Of a stretch of 13,366 nt of DNA, positions 1-6,394 are shown piece after piece. The notes under the pieces are model-generated. The model worked only from the letters and a program-made list of their open reading frames with translations. It made no database searches and was not told where the DNA came from. Source of the DNA: an uncultured Candidatus Saccharibacteria bacterium (GTDB lineage: Bacteria; Patescibacteriota; Saccharimonadia; Saccharimonadales; Saccharimonadaceae); the NCBI GenBank assembly GCA_937974295.1, contig CALBWN010000034.1, positions 1 through 13,366 on the forward strand. The letters run 5' to 3'. How positions within the stretch are numbered: the first letter of the stretch is position 1; each line of letters opens with the position of its first letter. The translations under genes were made by a program, and so were the position numbers.

Positions 1-114
1 CCATGGCAAAAGCTCGACTTTGGCAAGCTCCAGCAGCCACAAAAGCAGTTTCGGCCTCGGTATATCAGTGTTGCAGGCCTGGCCAGCCTTAGTAGTGGGG
101 AGATTTGGAAATGA
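1..114 (+). CDS. pilM: Probable type IV pilus protein PilM, C-terminal fragment
   Basis: The window opens inside an open frame (frame 1) that has no start here and ends at TGA 112-114, giving 37 residues. It begins PWQKLDF and ends with the stretch YISVAGLASL. PilM proteins are cytoplasmic actin-like ATPases that bind the N-terminal INLLP motif of PilN. They often end with a glycine-asparagine-proline segment and then a hydrophobic strand of the type Y-x-x-A-x-G-L-A, which this tail resembles. The main support is position: its TGA overlaps the ATG of pilN, and pilM normally comes directly before pilN. The fragment is too short to identify from its sequence alone, so the name is an inference from order plus a weak tail match. 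Confidence 0.6.
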   Translation, partial: PWQKLDFGKLQQPQKQFRPRYISVAGLASLSSGEIWK

Positions 115-671
115 TTAATCTATTGCCACCAGCCTATAAAAAGCAGCTCGCTGCGAGCCGCACCAACACCTTACTGCGCCGCTATGTTGTGCTACTCTTT
201 GTCTTGGTCTTTGTCGTTTTGGCTGAAATCGGCGGTGTGTACTTTTTCATCGCAACCGAGCGGGGCCGCAACGAAGCCGCCGTAGAGCGCAACCACAACA
301 AAACTGCCGAATACGCCACCGTCAAGCGTGAAGCCACTGAATTCAAGGCCAACCTCACCACTGCCAAGGCCATCCTCGACCAACAGGTCTCGTACACCCG
401 CCTCATCAAGCTTATTGCCGACCGCCTTCCGCCCAACGTTATCATCGAGCAACTTAATATCGACCCAACCACCTTTGGCACCCCCACCACGCTGAGTATC
501 CGCGCCAAAGGCTACAACGATGCTATTGCTCTGCGCAACCGCCTCAATGACTCCGCCATCTTCTCCAGCGTCAGCTTCCAATCCATCACGCTGCAAGACA
601 AAGACGCTGGTAGTTATCCCTACACCTCAACCTACAGTGTCACATTCAAGAAAGGAATAGGCCAACAATGA
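111..671 (+). CDS. pilN: Type IV pilus inner-membrane alignment protein PilN
   Basis: A 186-aa protein. It starts with MINLLPP, the hallmark PilN N-terminus that docks into PilM. One transmembrane helix follows at about residues 24-46, then a helical, probably coiled-coil stretch (about 48-90) and an alpha/beta C-terminal domain outside the membrane. PilN and PilO form the alignment complex linking the cytoplasmic PilM ring and pilus motor to the outer part of the machine. I chose ATG 111 over an in-frame TTG at 105 because ATG 111 gives the conserved MINLLPP start, overlaps the pilM stop as ATGA, and has GGGGAG at 97-102 at good spacing. The stop also overlaps the next ATG by ATGA, so translation is probably coupled along the operon. 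Length is close to the usual PilN size of about 180-200 aa. Confidence 0.88.
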   Translation: MINLLPPAYKKQLAASRTNTLLRRYVVLLFVLVFVVLAEIGGVYFFIATERGRNEAAVERNHNKTAEYATVKREATEFKANLTTAKAILDQQVSYTRLIKLIADRLPPNVIIEQLNIDPTTFGTPTTLSIRAKGYNDAIALRNRLNDSAIFSSVSFQSITLQDKDAGSYPYTSTYSVTFKKGIGQQ

Positions 672-1309
672 GTAAAAAATTCACCCTAACGGCGACAAAT
701 CTCCGGATTATCCTTGCCGTGTCGCTGGTAGCCATTACTGCAATTGGAGCTGGTGGCTTTGCGCTGGCCTATAACTGGCTTGATAGCTTTGCGGCCGATG
801 CCAGCACTGTTGCCTCGCAAGCTGCCGCCAGTGAGTCTGAGTTGCAAGAGCTTTCCCAGACCGAAAAGATGCTCAAAACGCAGCATCATGCCGTCGAGCG
901 CGCCTCCAAGATCGCTGCCGAGAGCAAAAGCTACCAATATCAGGATCAGATCATCAACGACCTCAATGACTTTGCCCGCAAGGCTGGCATTACTATTTCA
1001 GACATCACCTTTGCTGATGACAACGCCAAGGGCGGCTCATCAAGCAGTTCGTCAAGTAGCTCATCAAGTAGTAGCAAGACAGGCACATCCCTGCCTGCTA
1101 TTGCGGGTCTCAAAGCGACTACCGCCTCTGTTACCGTCAAGAACCCCGTCGAGTATCGGAAGCTTCTTACCTTCATGTATCTCGTCGAGCAAAGTCTGAC
1201 AAAGATGCGCATCGCCAATGTCGACCTCTCGCGCAGCACCGCTCAGGGCCAGCCACCCGATAGTATTACTAGCAACACATTAACCATCGAGGTATATCTC
1301 CGATCATGA
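668..1309 (+). CDS. pilO: PilO-like type IV pilus alignment protein with a polyserine linker
   Basis: A 213-aa protein with a short cytoplasmic N-terminus, one transmembrane helix at about residues 13-35, a helical region rich in Ala, Glu and Gln (about 40-105), and then an alpha/beta domain typical of the PilO/GspM ferredoxin-like fold. PilO pairs with PilN to position the pilus machine. Between the two parts of the globular region lies a run of 13 serines (residues 124-136, bases 1037-1075) encoded by mixed codons (TCA, AGC, AGT, TCG). The gene begins with ATG 668 overlapping the pilN TGA and ends with TGA overlapping the next ATG. The PilO call rests on operon position, topology and size. 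Sequence similarity among PilO proteins is low, so the family is likely but not certain. Confidence 0.75.
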   Translation: MSKKFTLTATNLRIILAVSLVAITAIGAGGFALAYNWLDSFAADASTVASQAAASESELQELSQTEKMLKTQHHAVERASKIAAESKSYQYQDQIINDLNDFARKAGITISDITFADDNAKGGSSSSSSSSSSSSSKTGTSLPAIAGLKATTASVTVKNPVEYRKLLTFMYLVEQSLTKMRIANVDLSRSTAQGQPPDSITSNTLTIEVYLRS

Positions 1310-1590
1310 ACAGCGATCTCTCACTCGCCGCGCTTGGGCGCGCCAGTAGCAAATTTCTCCACCGCTACCACATCATTCTCTTTGTTATTATTGCCTTCGG
1401 CGGCCTAGCCGTTATTACCTTCTTGCTTAATGCCACCATCTCCAAGGCGTCAGAGGCTGCTCCACCCCAACCCACTAATGGTATCGACCAAGCGACCATC
1501 AAAAAAATCGAGCAACTCAAAACCGCCAGCGAGTCCGACCAAAGCGCCAGCCAGCTACCAATTAGCTCGCGTAACCCATTTGTTGAGTAA
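1306..1590 (+). CDS. Small single-pass membrane protein ending the pil operon
   Basis: A 94-aa protein of unknown family. It has a 20-residue basic N-terminal part, one strong transmembrane helix (about 21-42), and a short hydrophilic tail rich in Pro, Gln, Ser and Lys that ends SSRNPFVE. Its ATG overlaps the pilO-like TGA (ATGA), so it belongs to the pilus operon and is probably translated by coupling. In didermal systems the gene after pilO encodes the PilP lipoprotein. This protein has no lipobox or PilP domain, but the Arg-Asn-Pro-Phe ending recalls the R-D/N-P-F motif at which the folded part of PilP or GspC begins. It could be a reduced PilP/GspC-like linker; that is only a suggestion. 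It is the last pil gene visible here. Confidence 0.75.
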   Translation: MNSDLSLAALGRASSKFLHRYHIILFVIIAFGGLAVITFLLNATISKASEAAPPQPTNGIDQATIKKIEQLKTASESDQSASQLPISSRNPFVE

Positions 1591-1594
1591 CATT

Positions 1595-1629
1595 TTGCGC
1601 AGCCGCTAGTGGAGCTTTTTGCGGCGCAA
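1595..1629 (+). terminator. Imperfect hairpin between pil operon and PRC-barrel gene
   Basis: TTGCGC (1595-1600) pairs with GCGCAA (1624-1629), and CGC (1604-1606) pairs with GCG (1621-1623) after a three-base bulge. The loop holds a run of five T (1616-1620). It may attenuate read-through from the pil operon, but the T run lies inside the loop and not after the stem, so it is not a standard intrinsic terminator. Its right arm touches the promoter of the next gene. Confidence 0.25.
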
Positions 1630-1644
1630 TGATATACTACACAT
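1630..1644 (+). promoter_or_regulatory. Extended -10 promoter, leaderless start of PRC-barrel gene
   Basis: TGA (1630-1632) stands directly before TATACT (1633-1638), followed by six bases and then ATG at 1645. With the usual distance from the -10 element, transcription would start at the A of the ATG. No Shine-Dalgarno sequence lies just before the start. No clear -35 is visible, which the TGn extension may offset. Confidence 0.6.
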
Positions 1645-2247
1645 ATGATACTGCTTGGATCTGCACTCGCCAACTATCCTGTCATGAGCTTACAAATGGG
1701 TGGCAAAGTTGGCAGCCTCACCCAACCACTTGTCGATCCAGCAACTTTAGCCATCGTTGCCTACACCGTGAATGGCTCATTTGCTAACGACACAACCATG
1801 CTGCTCCGCCTCGCTGATGTGCGTGAGATGAGTGAACTCGGCATGATTATCGACTCTGTCGACGAGCTCATCACCCCCACCGACGTCATCAAGATCCAGC
1901 GCCTCTACGAGCTCAAATTTCACCTTTTGGGCATGCCTGTCCAAGACAAGCGCGGGCGACGCCTCGGTAAGATTAGCGACTATACGATCGAGACGGGTAA
2001 TTTTGTCATCCAGCAGCTCATTGTCCGGCGCTCGTGGCTCCACCGCCTCAATGATGCTGAGCTGGTTATTCATCGGTCACAGATTATCGAGATCAATAAT
2101 GACGCCATCATCGTCCAGTCGCAGGCTGAGACCAAAAAGCCCGAACAAAAGGCCACCCAACCAGCCATGAGTAGTGGTGAATACGTCAACCCTTTCCGCA
2201 AGCCATCGCAGGCCCGAGAATCAATCAAGACAGACGAGCGTCGCTAA
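1645..2247 (+). CDS. PRC-barrel domain protein
   Basis: A 200-aa soluble protein with two related halves. Residues about 14-85 contain a Gly-Lys-Val-Gly turn followed by predicted beta strands. Residues about 93-150 contain the clearer PRC-barrel signature (LLGMPVQDKRGRRLGKISDY, then strands including FVIQQLIV). The last 45 residues are polar, rich in Gln and Lys, and probably disordered. PRC-barrel domains occur in RimM (ribosome maturation), photosynthetic reaction centre H subunits and many uncharacterised bacterial proteins. This one lacks the RimM N-terminal domain, so RNA processing should not be assumed. It has its own leaderless promoter and is convergent with recX, with stop codons four bases apart. 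The family is fairly sure; the function is unknown. Confidence 0.75.
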   Translation: MILLGSALANYPVMSLQMGGKVGSLTQPLVDPATLAIVAYTVNGSFANDTTMLLRLADVREMSELGMIIDSVDELITPTDVIKIQRLYELKFHLLGMPVQDKRGRRLGKISDYTIETGNFVIQQLIVRRSWLHRLNDAELVIHRSQIIEINNDAIIVQSQAETKKPEQKATQPAMSSGEYVNPFRKPSQARESIKTDERR

Positions 2248-2251
2248 CACA

Positions 2252-2923
2252 TCAGTACTCATCACCCGCCAAAGCGGCTCGGATGTCATCATAGGCAAAG
2301 CCTTGGCGCAAGAGATAGGCGATGAGCTTTTGCTCGTCTGGGTAGCGGGGGCGTTTTTTGGCAATCACCTTAGCTAGCTCGTCTTCATCAGTCCGTGTAG
2401 AGTGCGCTAATGCTTGGTTTATCACCTCCGGTGCAACACCCTTGGCACGGAGCTCTGCCTCCAGCTTGCGGCGCGACGCACCCTTACTCTGGTGGCGATT
2501 CTCCACCCACCACTGGGCAAATGTGCCGTCATCGATATACCCACGCTCCTCAAGGCGCGCAAACACCCGCTGCGCCACGGCGGGCGAAGCACCAGGCTTC
2601 TCAACCAGCGTGCCAGTTTTGCGTTGTTTATACTTGCGTGGCAGTGTTTTGCGCTGGAGATAGTCGCGGATTTCGCGTGCACTGTGCGGCCGCATCAGGG
2701 TGTACTCAAGCGCCCGCGCGTAGAGCTTACCAAACTCCCCCTCGCGGCGCAGCTCAGCTAGCTCGGCTTCAGTCAGTACCCGCCCTACCTTCACGCCACA
2801 ATCCACTACCTGCGCCACATCAAGGCTAAAATCGTATTTACCATCGATGAATACATTCACCCGATCGGCACTCCGCACCTGTGCAGTGAGCGCAGTGATG
2901 GTGTAGGTTTTTTCTGTCGGCAT
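2252..2923 (-). CDS. recX: Regulatory protein RecX
   Basis: A 223-aa RecX protein, which binds RecA filaments and modulates (usually limits) strand exchange. RecX three-helix repeats are visible: about residues 66-95 with the R-x-H-S-x-x-E-I-R-D-Y-L pattern (RPHSAREIRDYL), about 115-165 with the segment GYIDDGTFAQWWVENR and then LRAKGV, and about 180-215 ending LLRQGFAYDDI. The first 60 residues form a typical N-terminal extension. An in-frame ATG exists 30 bases upstream at 2953, but it lies within the probable -35 element. ATG 2923 sits exactly 6 nt after TATAAT, so I take that as the start. recX is about 2.2 kb from recA, in the same orientation, and separated from it by three other genes, so it has its own promoter. 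Confidence 0.88.
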   Translation of the reverse strand: MPTEKTYTITALTAQVRSADRVNVFIDGKYDFSLDVAQVVDCGVKVGRVLTEAELAELRREGEFGKLYARALEYTLMRPHSAREIRDYLQRKTLPRKYKQRKTGTLVEKPGASPAVAQRVFARLEERGYIDDGTFAQWWVENRHQSKGASRRKLEAELRAKGVAPEVINQALAHSTRTDEDELAKVIAKKRPRYPDEQKLIAYLLRQGFAYDDIRAALAGDEY

Positions 2924-2958
2924 GTATGTATTATATGCAAATTTTTTAGTCATGTCAC
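2924..2958 (-). promoter_or_regulatory. recX promoter, predicted leaderless
   Basis: Read on the minus strand: GTGACA (2953-2958, 5 of 6 to the -35 consensus), a 17-base spacer, TATAAT (2930-2935), 6 bases, then ATG at 2923. This near-consensus promoter puts transcription start at the ATG. It also argues against translation from the upstream ATG at 2953. Confidence 0.7.
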
Positions 2959-2996
2959 CCAGCTCTCCTCTCTAGAAATGAGCTGTGTCAACACCA

Positions 2997-4028
2997 CTAC
3001 TGAAATGTTTTGAGATAAATGTTATATGCTTCATCAATGAAGACAGCTTTATTGGTACGAAAAGCTGATTGATCGCTATTTATTTCCTCAACTCTCTCGC
3101 CATCAGAAACAAGCTCTATTTTCTCTACTGGTACCATATGTCCAATCATAACAGTTGGTCGGCGTGTCTGCTCATCTCGAGCGGGAGATACGTCAACAAC
3201 ATAGAACGTATTCTCTTGGTCATACCCCCCATCAGCAAGCAATTTACTAGCATTATCATAGGCAAGAAAAGCTCTCATGCTATGAATATATGGTTCGTAT
3301 ACTGTGTATACACCTGCTTGACTAACCTTTCTTGGTTTAAAATCAGATATATCTTTGTACCAAAAATTCTTGCACTCATCAAAGAACATATAGATGACTT
3401 CATCTCGCGTGAACGCCGGGATCTTATCAGAGTTCTCTCGCAGTTTATCATCCCACACTCTCAATCCAAGGCCACTGATTGGGTTATACCACGCATACAC
3501 ACCTTCATCAAGATAACTGGTGATGATGTCACTATTCTCTGTGACAATCACCCCGCCAACCGCATCGCCCAAGCACCCCAGCATGATTCCCTTGCCAGTT
3601 CTATCAACAATCTCTGCATTATTACCCATAGATGGCTCCTCATAGTCCATCCGTGGGCAGACCAGCAGCAGCTTATCGCCAATCGGCTGAACGTAGCGAA
3701 AATTAATAAAACGCCGGCCAAGGTCAAGGTGTATTATCTGTTTAACCACCTTTTTCTCCCAGTCGATGACCAATTCAAGAACCGAAAAGACACTGTCTAC
3801 CTTGATTTCTGTAAAACAAGCCCACCCATCTCTCATTGGGATATTACTCGAGAGCAAAACATAGAGATGATTATCATAGCCAAGCTGCATGCTACATATT
3901 TCTGTCGTCTTGTGCCCGTACTCTTTGAGTATCTCGCGCAGATTCGCTACGCGCGTTATATCAATCTGCGTCGTGGGAAGTGCATCTAGCACCCTACTTT
4001 CGTCTTTCAAGTCATCATTTTCAGTCAT
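2997..4028 (-). CDS. Conserved hypothetical protein, possibly beta-propeller
   Basis: A 343-aa protein with no signal peptide or membrane segment. It is a series of short hydrophobic strands separated by charged loops, many ending in aromatic/Asp pairs, as in WD-like propeller blades. Recognisable local motifs are CLGDAVGGV (152-160) and SYLDEGVYAW (171-180). They resemble a Leu-Gly-Asp-Gly-Ile / Tyr-Phe-Asp-Glu-Gly-Val pattern that I recall in uncharacterised proteins of Actinobacteria and Firmicutes; no database check was possible. ATG 4028 was chosen over an in-frame start at 4049 because it is preceded by GAGGAGAAG and overlaps the stop of the upstream hydrolase as ATGA, so the two are translationally coupled. 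The gene is clearly more AT-rich than its neighbours (bases 3001-3060 are 30% GC by count, against 57% for 2401-2460), which suggests later acquisition. Function unknown. Confidence 0.75.
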   Translation of the reverse strand: MTENDDLKDESRVLDALPTTQIDITRVANLREILKEYGHKTTEICSMQLGYDNHLYVLLSSNIPMRDGWACFTEIKVDSVFSVLELVIDWEKKVVKQIIHLDLGRRFINFRYVQPIGDKLLLVCPRMDYEEPSMGNNAEIVDRTGKGIMLGCLGDAVGGVIVTENSDIITSYLDEGVYAWYNPISGLGLRVWDDKLRENSDKIPAFTRDEVIYMFFDECKNFWYKDISDFKPRKVSQAGVYTVYEPYIHSMRAFLAYDNASKLLADGGYDQENTFYVVDVSPARDEQTRRPTVMIGHMVPVEKIELVSDGERVEEINSDQSAFRTNKAVFIDEAYNIYLKTFQ

Positions 4029-4639
4029 TTCTTCTCCTCTCTTAAACAAATTTCTACCAGCTCTGGAAACGCTCGCGTCTGCATTGCACTAAAGGTGAAG
4101 TGGCCATGGTCGACAAATCGATGGTAGCGCAGCTGGGGTAGCTCACAGCGGAGCTTTGCCGTGGAGCTTTGCAGGTGTGGGTAGTCGTTGGTAGAGTAGA
4201 GCACATCAATGCCGTGCACTGCTTTGCGGTCTATCTGGCGGTCGAGTGCAAAGCGAAAGAAATCTCCTGCCTCTCCCTCAACATCCAGCCACGGTGCCAC
4301 CAGTACGACCCGGCCAACACGACAGTTTCCCTCACTCAGCCAGCGAAGCAAAAAACCTCCACCACAGCTATGGCCCACTAGCAGCGTACGCTCATCCACT
4401 GGCAGATGGGCAAACTCTTGGCACCATGCCTCGTAGCGTGGCTCGTATGGGCGAGGCATCTCGGGTGTTTGCGTTAATATCCCACGTATCAAGAGTTGTT
4501 GCTGGAGCCAAGGCAGCCAATGAGAGTTGCTTGTACTATCAACCGTAGGGTTATGATATTTGTTAAAGCTTCGTCGTCCATGGAGGATGATTGCCCGAGT
4601 AAACGGAGTGTCGTTTCTGTAGTGGTTTTCGATATCCAT
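4025..4639 (-). CDS. RBBP9/YdeN-like alpha/beta serine hydrolase
   Basis: A 204-aa small alpha/beta hydrolase. An early strand with the oxyanion-type motif IILHG lies at residues 17-21. The nucleophile elbow GHSCGGG puts the catalytic serine at residue 91, and DHGHF near the C-terminus supplies the probable catalytic histidine (180). Asp152 in the segment STNDYPH is the likely acid. This layout and size match the RBBP9/YdeN family of cytoplasmic serine hydrolases, whose substrates are mostly unknown. A tryptophan-rich segment (HWLPWLQQQL, 40-49) is typical of the family. AGAGGAG lies at 4652-4658, 12 bases from the ATG, a rather long spacing. The stop overlaps the start of the downstream propeller-like gene. 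No convincing promoter was found in the 152 bases upstream. Confidence 0.8.
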   Translation of the reverse strand: MDIENHYRNDTPFTRAIILHGRRSFNKYHNPTVDSTSNSHWLPWLQQQLLIRGILTQTPEMPRPYEPRYEAWCQEFAHLPVDERTLLVGHSCGGGFLLRWLSEGNCRVGRVVLVAPWLDVEGEAGDFFRFALDRQIDRKAVHGIDVLYSTNDYPHLQSSTAKLRCELPQLRYHRFVDHGHFTFSAMQTRAFPELVEICLREEKK

Positions 4640-4791
4640 GCTTTATTTTTACTCCTCTGGTGTCGACTCTAGACTCGTTGCCTTGGTCTTTGGTCTCTAC
4701 CCCTATTTCATGACTCGCGCGATATTCGTCCTAGTTCTTCCATTAAGTAGGTTGGGTTGTGTCTATGAACCTAGCAGTTGTTTCTTCGTTT
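4640..4791. other. Intergenic gap upstream of the hydrolase gene
   Basis: These 152 bases lie between the SnoaL-like gene and the hydrolase gene, both on the minus strand. They hold the hydrolase Shine-Dalgarno sequence (4652-4658). I see no reading frame of interest, no hairpin with a T run, and no good -35/-10 pair. The hydrolase pair may be read from recA transcription or from an unrecognised promoter. Confidence 0.4.
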
Positions 4792-5163
4792 CTATTCAAC
4801 ATTCATAAACATATATACTCGCTGAGCACGGCCCGACTCATCACGCCAAACAATGTTAACGCCGCGTTTAATACGCTGCTGGCCAGATTGATCAAAAATT
4901 GACCAACGTAGCAATAGCGCGTCACCACAGACAATGCGCTGATCGTAGACAAATCTTAATTGACTCAAGGCCCCGTATAGCTGATCGACATGAGCAATAA
5001 TGGCTGCTACACCTTCAATCGTCTGAGCAGGATCAGACACACATAATTGGCCATCGGGTGCCCAGATTTTGCGAATGCATTCATGCCGGGTGGCTTGGTC
5101 AGGCTCTACCCATGATTGCAAATATTTGTCTGTAAATTCCTGTGCTCGTCTCTCGTCATCCAT
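4792..5163 (-). CDS. SnoaL/NTF2-like domain protein
   Basis: A 123-aa protein with the cone-shaped SnoaL/NTF2-like pattern: N-terminal helices (FTDKYLQSWVEPD), then IWAPDGQLCVSDP, a helical GVAAIIAHVDQLY segment, and C-terminal strands VYDQRIVCGDALLLRWSIF and GVNIVWRDESGRAQRVYMF. Members act as small enzymes, ligand binders or polyketide cyclase-like proteins, so a reaction cannot be assigned. It follows recA with almost no gap: the recA stop is TAG 5167-5169, TTG is at 5166-5164 and ATG at 5163. Either could be the start. ATG is preferred, with GGAAG in the end of recA as a possible ribosome site. The arrangement implies co-transcription with recA. Confidence 0.7.
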   Translation of the reverse strand: MDDERRAQEFTDKYLQSWVEPDQATRHECIRKIWAPDGQLCVSDPAQTIEGVAAIIAHVDQLYGALSQLRFVYDQRIVCGDALLLRWSIFDQSGQQRIKRGVNIVWRDESGRAQRVYMFMNVE

Positions 5164-5166
5164 CAA

Positions 5167-6189
5167 CTATTCTTCCGCCGCCTTCACTGCCTCACGAACT
5201 TTACTATCAATTTCAGCCAAGGTATCGGCATGCTCTTTGAGATACTCTTTGGTTTTGTCGCGGCCTTGGCCAATTGTCTCGCCACCGTATTTGAAGAAAG
5301 CGCCAGACTTATCAACAATGCCATGCTGCACTGCTAGGTCGAGAATATCCCCCGTCTTAGAGATACCTTCGTTGTACATGATATCAAACTCAGCAACGCG
5401 GAAGGGCGGCGCAATCTTATTCTTCACCACCTTTACCTTCGTGCGGTTACCGCGAATGTCATCACCCACTTTGATTTGCCCAATCCGGCGGATGTCCACC
5501 CGCTGCGAGGCATAGAACTTGAGCGCATTACCACCGGTCGTTGTCTCAGGGTTGCCAAACATCACGCCGATCTTCATGCGGATCTGGTTGATGAAAATGA
5601 CGGTAGCTTTGCTCTTGTTAATAATCCCGGTGAGCTTGCGGAGTGCTTGGCTCATCAAGCGAGCCTGGAGACCCATATGTGAATCACCCATGTCGCCGTC
5701 AATCTCAGCTTGGGGCGTCAGCGCTGCCACCGAGTCTACCACAATGAGATCAACGGCGTTCGACCGCACCAGCGTCTCCGTAATCTCCAACGCTTGCTCA
5801 CCATTATCTGGCTGCGACACCAAAAGGTTGTCTGTATCGACACCAAGCTTTTTGGCATAGCTTGGGTCGAGCGCATGCTCGGCATCAACAAAGGCTGCTG
5901 TGCCACCCTGCTTCTGAATCTCTGCAATGGCATGCAACGTGAGTGTCGTCTTACCGCTACTCTCTGGCCCATAAATCTCGATAATGCGCCCCTTAGGATA
6001 GCCGCCGCCCAGCGCAAGATCGAGGCTCAGTGAGCCAGACGGAATCACCGCTACATCCGCCTGGTGGAATTCACCAAGCTTCATAATGGCACCATCGCCA
6101 AATTGTTTTGTAATCTGATCCATCGCGAGGCCAAGCGCTTTGAGCTTGCCGTCGTCTGTGGTTTGTGTCGTATTCGATTGTTTGGTCAT
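5167..6189 (-). CDS. recA: Recombinase RecA
   Basis: RecA, 340 aa, an ATP-dependent strand-exchange protein for homologous recombination and repair. Walker A GPESSGKT lies at residues 74-81, the catalytic glutamate region FVDAEHALDP at 100-109, Walker B LIVVDSVAAL at 148-157, and the L2 loop segment FGNPETTTGGNALKFYAS is complete. The C-terminal lobe is of normal length and ends in a weakly acidic tail (VREAVKAAEE). An in-frame ATG at 6207 would add six residues. I chose ATG 6189 because AAGGAGAGG (6196-6204) precedes it, and the upstream ATG lies at or before the predicted transcription start. I saw no LexA-type SOS box, in either the E. coli or the Gram-positive form, in the promoter region. 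A SnoaL-like gene follows after at most three bases. Confidence 0.97.
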   Translation of the reverse strand: MTKQSNTTQTTDDGKLKALGLAMDQITKQFGDGAIMKLGEFHQADVAVIPSGSLSLDLALGGGYPKGRIIEIYGPESSGKTTLTLHAIAEIQKQGGTAAFVDAEHALDPSYAKKLGVDTDNLLVSQPDNGEQALEITETLVRSNAVDLIVVDSVAALTPQAEIDGDMGDSHMGLQARLMSQALRKLTGIINKSKATVIFINQIRMKIGVMFGNPETTTGGNALKFYASQRVDIRRIGQIKVGDDIRGNRTKVKVVKNKIAPPFRVAEFDIMYNEGISKTGDILDLAVQHGIVDKSGAFFKYGGETIGQGRDKTKEYLKEHADTLAEIDSKVREAVKAAEE

Positions 6190-6195
6190 ACGTCC

Positions 6196-6242
6196 CCTCT
6201 CCTTCAAGAATTTATTATACCAGAATCTATTGCCGTTGTCCG
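6196..6242 (-). promoter_or_regulatory. recA promoter and Shine-Dalgarno sequence
   Basis: On the minus strand: CGGACA (6237-6242), a 17-base spacer ending in TGG, TATAAT (6214-6219), and AAGGAGAGG (6196-6204) before ATG 6189. The predicted leader is about 18 bases, just enough to hold the Shine-Dalgarno sequence, in contrast to the leaderless genes nearby. Confidence 0.65.
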
Positions 6243-6379
6243 CGTGGAGATTGATTTACAGTAATAATACCTCGACTATCACCGATTTATTTTTATAATC
6301 TCCAACTTCTCACTGACCGATCAATATAGAGTGCTGAGCAGCAACAGACCTATCTAGGGAGATTTTTTCGTGGTAGACA

Positions 6380-6394
6380 TGCTATAATAACACC
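6380..6394 (+). promoter_or_regulatory. Extended -10 promoter, leaderless start of pilin gene
   Basis: TGC (6380-6382) then TATAAT (6383-6388), six bases, and ATG at 6395. This is a consensus extended -10 element whose expected transcription start is the A of the start codon. No Shine-Dalgarno sequence lies just upstream and no good -35 is visible. It shares the 205-base divergent region with the recA promoter. Confidence 0.7.

Noticed and set aside
192..596. Minus-strand open frames of 108-134 codons inside pilN
   Set aside because: pilN has unambiguous family motifs and operon overlaps; the antisense frames have no start signal or recognisable product.
3069..3989. 306-codon open frame on the + strand opposite the propeller-like gene
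   Set aside because: Its translation has no family resemblance, and the minus-strand gene has a good ribosome site, coupled start and protein-like composition. It is a shadow.
5069..5515. 148-codon + strand frame across the SnoaL/recA junction
   Set aside because: Antisense to two real genes, with no ribosome site and no recognisable domain.
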